64,000 nucleotides of DNA from Flaviaesturariibacter aridisoli (GTDB lineage Bacteria; Bacteroidota; Bacteroidia; Chitinophagales; Chitinophagaceae): positions 86,772 to 150,771 of the forward strand of contig NZ_SKFH01000009.1 of assembly GCF_004343705.1 (NCBI RefSeq), given 5' to 3'. Under the pieces are notes generated by a model, which was not told the DNA's origin, did not search any database, and saw nothing but the letters and a program-made list of their open reading frames with translations. The position numbers and the translations under genes are program-made. Below, in pieces: positions 25,575-34,913 of this stretch; position 1 is the first letter of the stretch; each line of letters starts with the position of its first letter.

Positions 25575-26875
25575 AACTCTGGCAGAAAGACAGTACCGCT
25601 ACCGCCGCCGGCATTGAATCGTTTACCGTGGGCCGCGACCGTGAATTCGACCTCCTGCTGGCACCTTACGACGTGCAGGGCTCTATTGCACACGTTACGA
25701 TGCTCGGCGAAGTGGGCCTGATGACCGCGGAGGAAGCGGCCACCGCCGCGACCGCCCTGCGCGAGATCGCCGTCGAAATCGAAAAAGGCAGCTTCGTTCT
25801 GGAAGAAGGTGTGGAAGATGTGCATTCGCAAGTGGAGCTGCTCCTCACCCGCCGCATCGGCGACACCGGCAAGAAGATCCACAGCGGCCGCAGCCGCAAC
25901 GACCAGGTGGCTGTCGACATCAAACTGTTCCTGCGCGCACAACTACTGGAGCTGAAGAACGACGTGCGCGGCCTTTTCGACGTACTGCAAGGGCAAAGCG
26001 AGCGTTTCAAAGACGTGTTGCTTCCGGGGTATACGCACCTGCAGCTGGCCATGCCTTCGTCCTTCGGTCTCTGGCTCGGCGCTTATGCCGAAAGCCTTGC
26101 CGACGACCTGCTGCTGCTGGCAACAGCCTACGAGTTCTCCAACAAAAACCCGCTGGGCAGCGGCGCGGGCTACGGCTCGTCGCTGCCCCTAAACCGGCGC
26201 CGCACGACGGCGCTGCTGGGCTTCAGCGACCTGCATTATAATTCTGTGTACGCGCAAATGAGCCGCGGGAAAACGGAACGCTTTGCCGCAACTGCGCTGG
26301 CCGCCATCGGGGCCACCGTAGGTCGCCTGGCGATGGATTGCTGCCTGTACCTGAACCAGAACTTCGATTTCATCTCCTTCCCTTCCGAACTCACCACGGG
26401 CAGCAGCATCATGCCGCACAAGAAAAACCCCGACGTATTCGAACTTGTTCGAGGTAAATGCAACCGCCTGCAATCGGTGCCCAATGAGCTGGCCTTGTTG
26501 CTGGGCAACCTGCCTTCTGGCTATCACCGCGAACTGCAGCTCACTAAGGAGATCGTATTCCCCGCTCTCGGCGAGCTCCGGGCCTGCCTGCAGATGACCA
26601 CCCTTATGCTCGGACAGATGGAGGTGCGCCGGGATATTCTTAACGAAGAAAAGTACCGCTACGCTTTCAGCGTGGAAGCAGTCAACGCGCTGGTCAACGA
26701 AGGCGTGCCCTTTCGCGAAGCCTACCGCCGCGTAGGCAACGACATCGAATCGGGCAACTTCCGCTACGACACGTCGACGGAGTTGCGGCACACGCATGAG
26801 GGCAGCATCGGCAACCTGTGTACCGCAGAAATACGGGAGGTCTTTGAAAAGGTAGCGGCGCGCTTCCAGGACTGA
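25571..26875 (+). CDS. argH: Argininosuccinate lyase
   Basis: A 434-residue lyase of the fumarase/aspartase superfamily; it splits argininosuccinate to arginine and fumarate, the last step. The signature GSSIMPHKKNPD, HSGRSRNDQVAVD and PGYTHLQLAMP are all present and the length is normal. I start it at ATG 25571, in a 4-bp overlap with argE, giving MKLWQKDS. The longer in-frame extension lies inside argE. It closes the operon. After the stop, 183 bp follow with a short perfect palindrome but no U-tract that would mark a clear terminator. Confidence 0.96.
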   Translation: MKLWQKDSTATAAGIESFTVGRDREFDLLLAPYDVQGSIAHVTMLGEVGLMTAEEAATAATALREIAVEIEKGSFVLEEGVEDVHSQVELLLTRRIGDTGKKIHSGRSRNDQVAVDIKLFLRAQLLELKNDVRGLFDVLQGQSERFKDVLLPGYTHLQLAMPSSFGLWLGAYAESLADDLLLLATAYEFSNKNPLGSGAGYGSSLPLNRRRTTALLGFSDLHYNSVYAQMSRGKTERFAATALAAIGATVGRLAMDCCLYLNQNFDFISFPSELTTGSSIMPHKKNPDVFELVRGKCNRLQSVPNELALLLGNLPSGYHRELQLTKEIVFPALGELRACLQMTTLMLGQMEVRRDILNEEKYRYAFSVEAVNALVNEGVPFREAYRRVGNDIESGNFRYDTSTELRHTHEGSIGNLCTAEIREVFEKVAARFQD

Positions 26876-27058
26876 TCTTTTTAGCCGCCCGCGGCTCATT
26901 ACAGCCACCCGTAGGGAAACAGGAAGGAACATCGGGGCATCTCCTTCGGGCACCAGGGGCAGAAGGAAACAGCGACCTCCAACGGCACCGGACTAAAAAA
27001 TACGTTAATCGGTCCGGAAAATGGTCCCGTTCGGCCGCAGGCGGCGAACTTTACCTCC

Positions 27059-28342
27059 ATGACCCTGCGCGCCCAAACGCTTCGCCTCGGCATCGTGATC
27101 GCCACCGTTGTGATCGCTACCATCATTTGCTTCCAGCTCGTTTGGCTCAACAAGATCTACCGGCTCGAGCAAAAGCAGTTCGACCATGCCATCGCCCGTG
27201 CCGTGCGCTCCCTCTACGACGACATCGGGCTCAAGATCAACGCCGATTTCAACCTGAGCCAGCTGATTGAAACTCCCGACAGCCGCACCTTTTTCATCCG
27301 CCTCGACAGCCTTCCCACGACCGACAGCCTCGGTAGCCTCGTGCGGGACGAGCTGGAGAATGAAGGCGTGTTCACCAATACCTATGTCGGATTGTACGAC
27401 GGACGCCGGCGTGCCTACACCGACACCGCCTTCCTGCCCTCTCCCACCGCGCCGCGCGTCACCAGCCTGCGGCTGCCCGAGCCGGCGGGACGGCACGACT
27501 ACCTGACGCTGTTTTTTCCGTTCCGCGACCAGTACGTTCTTTCCCTGATGCATCTCTGGATCATCGCCTCCGTGGTACTGCTGATCGTACTGCTGCTGCT
27601 CGGCTTCAGCCTCTACTATTTTTACCGGCAAAAGTTTCTCAACGAAACGCAACGCGATTTTGTCAACAACTTCACGCACGAATTCAAAACACCGCTGTCG
27701 GTGATCACGCTGGCCGCAGAGGTGCTTGAGGGGCCGAACATCGCCGACAAGCCCGACAAGCTGCTGCGCTACGCCACGGTGATCAAGGAACAAACGGTGC
27801 ACCTGCAGCACCAGATCGAGCGGTTGCTGCAGCATGCTCACGCCGAATCGCAGCTGCTGCACCTCAACAAGCGCCCCGTGAACCTGCACGAGCTGGTGAC
27901 GCAGGCCATCGACAACCTCGAACCGTTGGCCGCGGCTAAGAACGCCGAAGTGCAATGCGCCCTCGATGCGCGCCACTTCATGCTTGAAGGCGATCCGGCC
28001 TACCTGCTCATCGTAATCACCAACCTGCTTGAAAACGGCCTCAAATACGCCGACCAACCGAAGCTACGCGTCAGCACCCGCAACGAAAACGGATCGGTGC
28101 TGCTGTCGGTGAAAGACAACGGCCGCGGTATCGAAAAGCGCTACCTCGACCGGATCTTCCACAAATTCTACCGCGTGCCCACCGGCGATGAAGCACCGGC
28201 ACGCGGGTTCGGCCTCGGGCTCGCCTTTGTGAAACGCATCGTGCAGGCCCACCACGGCCGCATCATTGTGCAAAGCATCCCCGGTGTGGGGAGCGAATTC
28301 GTGGTTAAATTGCAAACAGCCAACAACAGCCACCATGGATAA
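27059..28342 (+). CDS. Sensor histidine kinase (HisKA type)
   Basis: A 427-residue membrane kinase. Two transmembrane helices (about 10-30 and 165-187) flank a periplasmic sensor region of about 130 residues. The H-box FVNNFTHEFKTPLSVI carries the phosphorylated His207. The ATPase domain has VITNLLENGLKYA (N-box), VKDNGRGI (G1) and GFGLGLAFVKRI (G2), all intact. It overlaps the response regulator gene by 8 bp, so the two form a classical pair. The signal sensed cannot be told. Confidence 0.94.
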   Translation: MTLRAQTLRLGIVIATVVIATIICFQLVWLNKIYRLEQKQFDHAIARAVRSLYDDIGLKINADFNLSQLIETPDSRTFFIRLDSLPTTDSLGSLVRDELENEGVFTNTYVGLYDGRRRAYTDTAFLPSPTAPRVTSLRLPEPAGRHDYLTLFFPFRDQYVLSLMHLWIIASVVLLIVLLLLGFSLYYFYRQKFLNETQRDFVNNFTHEFKTPLSVITLAAEVLEGPNIADKPDKLLRYATVIKEQTVHLQHQIERLLQHAHAESQLLHLNKRPVNLHELVTQAIDNLEPLAAAKNAEVQCALDARHFMLEGDPAYLLIVITNLLENGLKYADQPKLRVSTRNENGSVLLSVKDNGRGIEKRYLDRIFHKFYRVPTGDEAPARGFGLGLAFVKRIVQAHHGRIIVQSIPGVGSEFVVKLQTANNSHHG

Positions 28343-29024
28343 ACCCAAACGCGTGCTGCTCGCCGAAGATGACCTTCCGCTGGGCGCCCTCATCCGCGAA
28401 GAGCTCGAAGAAGACGGCTACGAAGTCCTGCATTGCCCCGACGGCAACACTGCCTGGGACCAGTTTCAGCGCCAGGCGCCCGACATCTGCCTGCTCGACG
28501 TGAATCTGCCAGGGCGTGACGGCTTTAGCCTCGCCCGGAAGATCCGGCAGCGCAACGATGTGGTTCCGATCCTGTTCCTCACCGCGAAATCGATGGAGGA
28601 AGACAAGCTCCAGGGATTCGCGCATGGTGGCGACGACTATATTACGAAGCCGTTCAGCATGAAAGAGCTTCGGAGTCGGATGCAGGTATTTCTGCGCCGC
28701 ACGGGCATGCTGCTACCGCAAACACAAACCGAGATCCGTCTCGGCAAGCTGTTGTTCCTCCCGGGTGAAAACCGGATCCTCAACGGCACGGATGAAGTGC
28801 TGCTCACCGCCAAGGAAACACAACTGCTTGAATTCTTCTGTACCAATCCGAACAAGATCCTGCGCCGGGAAGACATCCTTCTCCACGTGTGGGGAAAGAA
28901 CGATTATTTCCTCGGGCGCAGCATGGACGTGTTCATCACCAAGATCCGCAAGCACCTGAAGCTCGACCCGGCGCTGGTGCTTGAAACGATCCCGCAATCC
29001 GGCTACCGCCTGCACCTGCCCTGA
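28335..29024 (+). CDS. OmpR/PhoB-type response regulator
   Basis: A 229-residue regulator. The receiver domain (1-120) has the acidic pair EDD (11-13), the phospho-acceptor Asp55 in LLDVNLPG and the conserved lysine in ITKPFSMKEL. A winged-helix DNA-binding domain follows (KETQLLEFFCTNPNKILRR, RSMDVFITKIRKHL, IPQSGYRLHLP). ATG 28335 overlaps the kinase stop and gives MDKPKRVLLAEDD, a normal receiver start. No target is evident nearby; the next gene is on the other strand. Confidence 0.95.
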   Translation: MDKPKRVLLAEDDLPLGALIREELEEDGYEVLHCPDGNTAWDQFQRQAPDICLLDVNLPGRDGFSLARKIRQRNDVVPILFLTAKSMEEDKLQGFAHGGDDYITKPFSMKELRSRMQVFLRRTGMLLPQTQTEIRLGKLLFLPGENRILNGTDEVLLTAKETQLLEFFCTNPNKILRREDILLHVWGKNDYFLGRSMDVFITKIRKHLKLDPALVLETIPQSGYRLHLP

Positions 29025-29026
29025 AC

Positions 29027-32000
29027 TCAGTCCTGGGGCACGGGCACGAGGTCCCAGTCATAACCCGCGTTTTCATAGCGTGCCAGCGGCTGCTGGCGGC
29101 CGGCCGTCAGTTGCTGCACCAGCGGGTACACAAATTGTTTCAATTCACGCACCGACAGGCCGTTGTTGTAGTCCTTGTCGAGGTCGCTCGCGCTGCCGAG
29201 GGCCTGCAGGATGGCGTAAGTAAAGACGCCGTTCTGCCACTTTTCCGACTCGTAGGCAAACGCATTGCCGGCGGTGGCGGCGATGATCTCTGCACCGCTG
29301 CGGCCACTGCTTTGCGAAAAAAGCTGGCCGAACACTTCAGTACTGCTCATGCCCGCGGGCTTCGGCACCACCACGCCGCGGCTACCATCGGGCGCGCGGT
29401 GTTGCAACTGCACGCCCGCACTGACTTGCGCCAGTGTAGCCGTATCCTTGTCCACATTACCGCTGTTACAGGCGTCGATGAGCAAGAGGCGGCGCCGCGC
29501 CGGGATCCCGGTGAGCAGGCCTTCGAGCTCGCTGAAGGAGAACCCGTATTTCTGCGGGTCCGAAAAGTCCATAGGCGCCGTAGCGTAGTAGAAGTCGAGG
29601 TTCTTATCGAGCATGCCGTGGCCGGAAAAGCTGAGCACCACCCGGTCTTCCACGCCGGTGCGCAGCAACTTGCCACGCAGCGCCCGCAGCGCTTCCGGCG
29701 TTACTGATTCATCGAAGAGCGAGTCGGTCAGCACCTGGCCGCCACTGGCCCGGAGCGCCGCCAGCAGGTCGTGGCCGTCTTTTACGGCGAAACGCAGGCT
29801 GCGCGCGGTATCGGCATAGCGGTTCACTGCCACGCTGATCACCCAGGTGCGCGCCGGCAGCGGCGTTGCGGGCGCATACACCACGCGGCGGAATGCCGGC
29901 AGGCTGCTGGTTCCCGCGTTGTCGGTGGCCACCAGCACCAACTGGTTCTCACCCGATACCAGCGGCAACTTCAGGGCCCCGTCCCACTTCGCCAATGGCT
30001 GTAGAAATACGGTATCCCATACCGGCACCTGGTTGGCATAAAGCTGCATGCGCTTGAGGGGCTGCGCCCCTGCCTGAACGTTCCAGCTAATTCCGAGCAC
30101 CCCCTGGGCCGTGCGGCTACCTGCGTCGGTCCGGAGGGTGAGTGCGGGCGCGCCGGCGGTGGCGGTGCGCAGGGCGGCGGCGGCTTTCTTTTCCACGGCG
30201 CCGCGATACAGGCGCAGCAGCGTCGCCACGTCCTTATTGCTTGTATCGGCGAGTTCGGCCAGCACCCGGTCGGGGCGGTTCAGTTCCGCATCCAGCCATT
30301 GCGCCGGGATGCCGCGACCGCCGCGCAACAAGCCGATCTGCGGCACGGCGCCCGGTGTGGCGTAATAGTAACCGGAAGCCGCCTGGAGCACGAAATTCTG
30401 GTCGTCGGTGATCAGGAGGCGGAAACGTTGTTGCTCGTCGGTGAGCGACCAGCATTCGTACAGACCGCTGGCCGCGCTGCCAATAACGACCGCTTTTTCG
30501 GCCGGCAATACCTGGATGAAATCAACACGCCCGTTCAGGTCGGAGCGAAAACGGCGGGCGGGCGCATCGTTATAAATGGTGGCACCGGTATCGAGCGCAA
30601 TGCCGCCGGCATTAACGTGTACCCAATAGCCCCTTTCCGGGAGGAAAAATCGGATCGTACTGTCACGGCGCAGTACCGAGGTCAACGGCGCAGGGCTGAC
30701 AGTAGCAGTCTGCAGGCGGAGGCGATCGAACCGTATTTCTACAATCCCTTTACCGCCGGCGGTGCGGTTGACGCGGAAGGTCCGTGTACCGGGGTCGTAG
30801 CCTGCCGAGTCGGCAATCAGGCCTCCGGTGGGCTTGCGCAGCGGCAGCAGCGTATAGCGGTCCAGCCACTGGCTGTTCGCCAGCAGCAATCCCGCGTCTT
30901 CGAGCAGGAATGGTGCATCACCCGGCAACGACGCGTATTCCCCCGGCGGCTTGCGCTGAACGGATTTACGGATACGCAGGTCGTATTCCACCAATCCTGA
31001 AAGCGTGCTCAGGGTGACCACGTTTCCTTCGTCGGAAAGCTCGAAACCGTATACCTGTTTGTCTTTATCCAACGGCACGAAGCCATAGGTCGGGAACAGG
31101 CTGCGCATTTCGACAGGCGCGAAATAGACCGAGCGTCCCGGTGCACGCAGGTTGGCGAGCAGGTACCCGCTTACGTCGTTGTAGCGGAAGGTGCAGAGCA
31201 AGCTTCCCTGCCCGGGGCTCCCCTTTTGCTCGGAAGCGTGGAAGATCTCTTCCTTCAGCACCGCCGGCGGCAGCGACCAGCGGGCGGCATAGGCCAGCAC
31301 CTGCCGTGTCAGCTGGGCGGAGGGTTGTCGCCACTCCGCTTCGGTAAGATGAAAGGCGACGGCGGCCACGCATTCCACTTTCGAGACCGGCCGCTCTTTT
31401 GCGTCGCCCCAGGAGCCACGCTCAAACGGGAATTCTTTGCCAAGGCGGACTACGTGGGTGAGTTTCCAGAAAGGCTTTTGCTGCCAGAGGGCCATGTAGT
31501 AAGACGAGTCGGATTGAAACACGCCGCTCAGCAGCTGCGTTACCGGGTTCCACTGCAGGCTTTTGAGATCGATGACACCCTGGTACAGGCTGCTGCCGGT
31601 TCCGAGCGCGGCGTGCTTTAAGGGCAGCGCGGCTACGGGACGGTCCCAGTCGCCCACGCGCAGCACTTCGGCCTGCTGGCCGCTGTAGCGCAGCACGTAC
31701 GGTTGGCCGTCAAGCGCCAAAAAACGTTGCCCATAGTCATCTGTTTTTTTCCGGTACACAACCAGTTGGGCGTCAAGGTCGATCACCTGCCACTCGGCCT
31801 GGTTGTATTCGATCAGGTAGGGAGTGCCCTTCAGGCGCAGGCGCGTATCGGCCTGGAAAGGAAGCTGCACCTGGATCTCGCGGTTCTCCGCAACGGCCGC
31901 CGGCAAGTGCGTTTGCAGGGTCAACCGGTTGCTGTCCACCAGCAGCGTGCGTAGTGTATCCTGAAGGAAAAAAGCAGTTTGTGGCAGGGCGGCGCGCAGG

Positions 32001-32995
32001 TCGGCGTGATGCACTACCCGTCCGTCGGCATGGAGCACCCACAGTTCGTTCTCGGCAAAATGTTGCGCTTCGCCGATCACCAGCAGGCGCCCGCCCGCGG
32101 CCTGCATCCGCAGGCTTTTGCTTCGGTGCAACGGTTGGTAAAAAACGAGCCCGAACCCGTCCGGGCGGTAGCGGTAAATGCTTCCTTCGGTTTGAAGTAA
32201 CAGGTCTGTGCCCGCCTGTACGGATATCTGTTCGATGCTTTCGTTGCGCAGCAGGCTTTCGGCGCCGAGTGCCTTGAGCCTGGCGGTAGCGAAATCAACC
32301 TGGAACAGGTCGAAGATCGTTTGGTACTTCACCGGCTGCGCACCTTTCAGCAACAGCGGCGTGCCTTTCCAGAAGCCCGCGAAACGCAGGTAAGTTGCAT
32401 CCACGGGCAACAGCTCCACGCGGCCGCTTTCGAGGTTGATGCGCGCCAGCTGGTACCGGTAGGTCTTGGCCTCGGAAAGGATTGAGTTGAGCTCCGACTC
32501 ATACGCGGCACCTGTTTGCGGAAGGCTGTAGAGCACGGCCAGGGCCGTCGTTCCGGCGCTGTCGATCACCCAGTTGAGCAATTTGTACCGAAGCCCGCTC
32601 GCCGAATCGGCCAGGGGCAGCGATAGGCGGCGCCGCTCCGCCCCGGCACTATCGAGCAGGAGCAGCCCGGGTGCTCCGTAGTCCCCCGCGTTGTTTCCGT
32701 ACAACAGGAGGCGCCGTCCGTCGGCACTCCAGGCGCCATTTTCCCAGCTTCCGCCCAGCACAATGCTATCGGGCGCCGCCAGGCGGCGCAGGTTGTAGAA
32801 ATACAGGCGGGTCTCCGAAAAATCGTTGCGGAGAAACGCGAGGCGCCCGGCGGCGGGTGCCAGAAGCCTGCTTACGTTGAACGCACGGGAGTCGATGCCT
32901 GCCGGCAACGGCACCGATTGCTGCGCACAGGAAACCACGCCTGCAGCAGTGGCCACGGCGAAAAGCAGGGAGCGGAGCAGCGGGCGGAAGATCAT
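29027..32995 (-). CDS. Giant caspase-like lipoprotein with N-terminal beta-propeller region
   Basis: A 1322-residue protein. The N-terminus is a lipoprotein-like signal (LLFAVATAAGVVSC). About 900 residues of WD40/TolB-like beta-propeller repeats follow (LAFLRNDFSETRLYFYNLR, SADGRRLLLYGNN). An Ig-like or bacterial presenter-like segment spans about 970-1040. The C-terminal peptidase C14 (caspase/metacaspase-like) domain spans about 1045-1300, with catalytic His1126 in SFSGHGM and Cys1176 in LLIDACNSG. Both catalytic residues are present, so it should be active; such enzymes usually cut after basic residues. It is probably anchored in an envelope membrane facing the periplasm or surface. Its 3' end is 2 bp from the convergent response regulator. 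Role unknown; programmed death, stress and proteolytic signalling are all possible. Confidence 0.88.
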   Translation of the reverse strand: MIFRPLLRSLLFAVATAAGVVSCAQQSVPLPAGIDSRAFNVSRLLAPAAGRLAFLRNDFSETRLYFYNLRRLAAPDSIVLGGSWENGAWSADGRRLLLYGNNAGDYGAPGLLLLDSAGAERRRLSLPLADSASGLRYKLLNWVIDSAGTTALAVLYSLPQTGAAYESELNSILSEAKTYRYQLARINLESGRVELLPVDATYLRFAGFWKGTPLLLKGAQPVKYQTIFDLFQVDFATARLKALGAESLLRNESIEQISVQAGTDLLLQTEGSIYRYRPDGFGLVFYQPLHRSKSLRMQAAGGRLLVIGEAQHFAENELWVLHADGRVVHHADLRAALPQTAFFLQDTLRTLLVDSNRLTLQTHLPAAVAENREIQVQLPFQADTRLRLKGTPYLIEYNQAEWQVIDLDAQLVVYRKKTDDYGQRFLALDGQPYVLRYSGQQAEVLRVGDWDRPVAALPLKHAALGTGSSLYQGVIDLKSLQWNPVTQLLSGVFQSDSSYYMALWQQKPFWKLTHVVRLGKEFPFERGSWGDAKERPVSKVECVAAVAFHLTEAEWRQPSAQLTRQVLAYAARWSLPPAVLKEEIFHASEQKGSPGQGSLLCTFRYNDVSGYLLANLRAPGRSVYFAPVEMRSLFPTYGFVPLDKDKQVYGFELSDEGNVVTLSTLSGLVEYDLRIRKSVQRKPPGEYASLPGDAPFLLEDAGLLLANSQWLDRYTLLPLRKPTGGLIADSAGYDPGTRTFRVNRTAGGKGIVEIRFDRLRLQTATVSPAPLTSVLRRDSTIRFFLPERGYWVHVNAGGIALDTGATIYNDAPARRFRSDLNGRVDFIQVLPAEKAVVIGSAASGLYECWSLTDEQQRFRLLITDDQNFVLQAASGYYYATPGAVPQIGLLRGGRGIPAQWLDAELNRPDRVLAELADTSNKDVATLLRLYRGAVEKKAAAALRTATAGAPALTLRTDAGSRTAQGVLGISWNVQAGAQPLKRMQLYANQVPVWDTVFLQPLAKWDGALKLPLVSGENQLVLVATDNAGTSSLPAFRRVVYAPATPLPARTWVISVAVNRYADTARSLRFAVKDGHDLLAALRASGGQVLTDSLFDESVTPEALRALRGKLLRTGVEDRVVLSFSGHGMLDKNLDFYYATAPMDFSDPQKYGFSFSELEGLLTGIPARRRLLLIDACNSGNVDKDTATLAQVSAGVQLQHRAPDGSRGVVVPKPAGMSSTEVFGQLFSQSSGRSGAEIIAATAGNAFAYESEKWQNGVFTYAILQALGSASDLDKDYNNGLSVRELKQFVYPLVQQLTAGRQQPLARYENAGYDWDLVPVPQD

Positions 32996-32999
32996 GAAA

Positions 33000-33007
33000 C
33001 AAAGCTA
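33000..33007 (-). promoter_or_regulatory. -7 box just before the caspase-like gene
   Basis: On the minus strand TAGCTTTG matches TAnnTTTG and lies only 4 bp before the ATG. A start point at the usual distance would fall on or next to the start codon, so the mRNA could be nearly leaderless. No good -33 TTTG is seen at 19 bp (a TTG is at 21 bp), so this is moderate evidence only. Confidence 0.45.
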
Positions 33008-33378
33008 AGCCCCCCGGCGCCAGCCCGGCAATACCCAATTCCGGGTAGTAGGGAGTAAAAAAAATGCGGCTCCAAAAGGGAGCCGCGGTGTTAGGATAGG
33101 TTAGCAACTATTCGCCAGGTAGCGAATCAATAAGGTTGAAGAAAGCGGCCGACCTCACACACACCTTTTCACTTAAACACTCATGCGGCCTGCTTGCTTC
33201 GTGTATATTAATCGAAGGATTGTGCCAGTTTTTTATGGAACAAACGGCTGTGCAGTTAGTGTTTCCGGGTTTTCCCGATTTGCCCGTCTCAATCCTCAAA
33301 CCTGCCTGCGCCCACCGCCCGGAGGTACGAAAAAGCGCCCGCAAGTGGGGCGCCCAGTAGAATTACAACCACAATTGG
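33008..33378. other. Gene-poor gap between the caspase-like gene and a small minus-strand gene
   Basis: About 370 bp with lower GC content than its surroundings. It holds the minus-strand terminator at 33057-33086. The rest (33087-33378) looks like the 3' tail of the small gene at 33379-33615. A minus-strand micro-ORF of 18 codons starting GTG and ending in IDSLPGE lies just upstream of the terminator, but I cannot support it as a gene. I see no tRNA, repeat array or mobile element here. Confidence 0.6.
33057..33086 (-). terminator. Rho-independent terminator (minus strand)
   Basis: A perfect 8-bp stem GCGGCTCC / GGAGCCGC (33066-33073 and 33079-33086) with a 5-base loop; on the minus strand an A then eight T's follow. 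It points leftward and would end the transcript of the small gene at 33379-33615, about 290 bp beyond its stop. Confidence 0.85.
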
Positions 33379-33615
33379 TCAGGCCAGCAGCGCGAAAATG
33401 TCCACACCGGCAAGATACGGGTCCAGGTGGGCGGTGTCGCGGAAGGTGGCGACGCGCAGTACCACGTTGAAATGGCTGTGGTGCGTTACTTCGATGTAGT
33501 GATCCTCCAGCTGGTAGAGGCTCAGGGTGTGGAAGCCCTCGGTGCGCTGCGCGAGCAGCACGCCCTTTTCCCAGATGGGAAGGATAGGGCTGCAAGAGGA
33601 AAAGGGGCTTTTCAT
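33379..33615 (-). CDS. Small conserved-looking hypothetical protein (78 aa)
   Basis: A 78-residue protein, MKSPFSSC then LPIWEKGVLLAQRTEG, LYQLEDHYIEV and VATFRDTAHLDPYL. The alternation of polar and hydrophobic residues (HYIEVTHHSHFNVVLRVATF) predicts a small all-beta or alpha-beta fold. It looks like a genuine coding sequence because the amino-acid composition is balanced and a good terminator lies downstream; the other frames here are arginine/serine-rich shadows. It has an ATG start. I do not recognise the family. Confidence 0.6.
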   Translation of the reverse strand: MKSPFSSCSPILPIWEKGVLLAQRTEGFHTLSLYQLEDHYIEVTHHSHFNVVLRVATFRDTAHLDPYLAGVDIFALLA

Positions 33616-33833
33616 ATCGGATTGTTTCCATAAAGTTCCTACTCCTTTCGATGCAAAAAAAATCAAAATAGGCCGGTTTCGGCTTTTCTACGGCAAGAGG
33701 CCCCGGGGTATCGCCCACCACCCAGGAGACGCCAACCGGTCCGTCACCTAAAAGCCGCAGTTCATGCAGGCATTGCGGCCCCCGGCCCGCCCGGGGCGTG
33801 CTGTTCGACGGAAACGCAATAACTTGGGCCCTG

Positions 33834-34913
33834 ATGAGCTGGCGTTTGTTCCATATGCCTCGCTATACCGGCCGCGACGGCACCGTACTGCTGAGCAGCA
33901 TGCTCCCGCTGACGGTGATGCTGAACCTTTTTTTGTACGGGAAGCGCTATTGGACCGAGCCCGCCCTTTGCGCCGGCACCACGCTAAGCACCTTTGCCGT
34001 ACTGGGCGGCGCCTACCTGCTCTTTACCCAGATCGGCGTACTGCTCGTGGAGCGCTTCCCCGGCCCCGGCCAGATGTACCGCCGCATGTCGCTGGCCCTC
34101 TCCCTGTTCCTGCTCACCGATTTCGTGGTGCTTTCGCTGATGCTGCGCGGTTACGACTATGTGAACTATTTCGGCTACCACTTCCAGGAGGGCGACTTTG
34201 TGCTGGTGTACTGCTTCTGCGCAATCCTGACGGTCTTTCTCACCTTTCTCAACGAGGGCATGGCGCGCTTCGGGCGGTACAAGGCCACGCTTGCAGAAAC
34301 CGAGCAGTTGCGCCACGCCTACCTGCAAAGCCAGCTGCTGGGCCTCAAAAGCCAGGTCAACCCGCACTTCCTGTTCAACAGCCTCAACACCCTCTCTTCG
34401 CTGATCCCGGAAGATGCCGAGGCCGCCGAAGCGTTCCTCGACGAGCTGTGCAAAGTGTATCGCTACCTGCTGCGCAACAACGACGACTACCTGGTGCCGC
34501 TCCTCCGCGAACTTTCCTTCCTCCGCTCCTATGCCTACCTGTTGCAGGAGCGCTACGGGCCGGCCTTCCGCCTCGAAACGGAAGCCGCAGAGAACGAGCA
34601 GGAATTGCTGCTGCCGCCGATGACGCTGCAGTTCATCTTCGAAGACATCCTGGAGCAGAATAGCTTCTCGCGCGACGAGCCCCTGCGCATCCACGTAAGC
34701 GCTGCCAACGGCCGACTACTGGTGCGCCACAACAAGCAGGACCGCTTCCAGAGCGAACGCGCCCTCGCCGGCGAAGCCGTGCTCGAAAACCTGCGCTCCA
34801 AGTTCCAGCTGCTCGTGGGCCAGGAGCTCCACATCGCCGAAGAAGGGCGCGTACGCACCATCACCGTTCCCCTCATTCACGAAGAAAACCACGCATGGAC
34901 AAGCAAAGCGTAA
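33834..34913 (+). CDS. LytS-type sensor kinase with degenerate ATP-binding domain
   Basis: About 359 residues: four transmembrane helices in the first 130 residues, then a His_kinase domain with the phospho-acceptor motif LKSQVNPHFLFNSLNTLSSL intact. Compared with its tandem paralogue, the ATPase domain has lost key residues: the N-box VENAVKHN has become FEDILEQN, and the glycine of NKIGLKNI is gone (AGEAVLENL). It may not bind ATP and could act as a dimer partner or pseudokinase for the next kinase. It overlaps that gene by 19 bp. ATG 33834 is chosen over a GTG 36 bp upstream; the start is not certain. Confidence 0.85.
   Translation: MSWRLFHMPRYTGRDGTVLLSSMLPLTVMLNLFLYGKRYWTEPALCAGTTLSTFAVLGGAYLLFTQIGVLLVERFPGPGQMYRRMSLALSLFLLTDFVVLSLMLRGYDYVNYFGYHFQEGDFVLVYCFCAILTVFLTFLNEGMARFGRYKATLAETEQLRHAYLQSQLLGLKSQVNPHFLFNSLNTLSSLIPEDAEAAEAFLDELCKVYRYLLRNNDDYLVPLLRELSFLRSYAYLLQERYGPAFRLETEAAENEQELLLPPMTLQFIFEDILEQNSFSRDEPLRIHVSAANGRLLVRHNKQDRFQSERALAGEAVLENLRSKFQLLVGQELHIAEEGRVRTITVPLIHEENHAWTSKA

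Noticed and set aside
26882..26895. Palindrome AGCCGC-CC-GCGGCT after argH as operon terminator
   Set aside because: No T-run follows on the plus strand, so it does not fit an intrinsic terminator.
33108..33185. Micro-ORF on the minus strand ending IDSLPGE just before a terminator
   Set aside because: Only 18 codons from a GTG, no ribosome site or upstream promoter, and no biosynthetic genes beside it; could be chance in a 3' untranslated tail.
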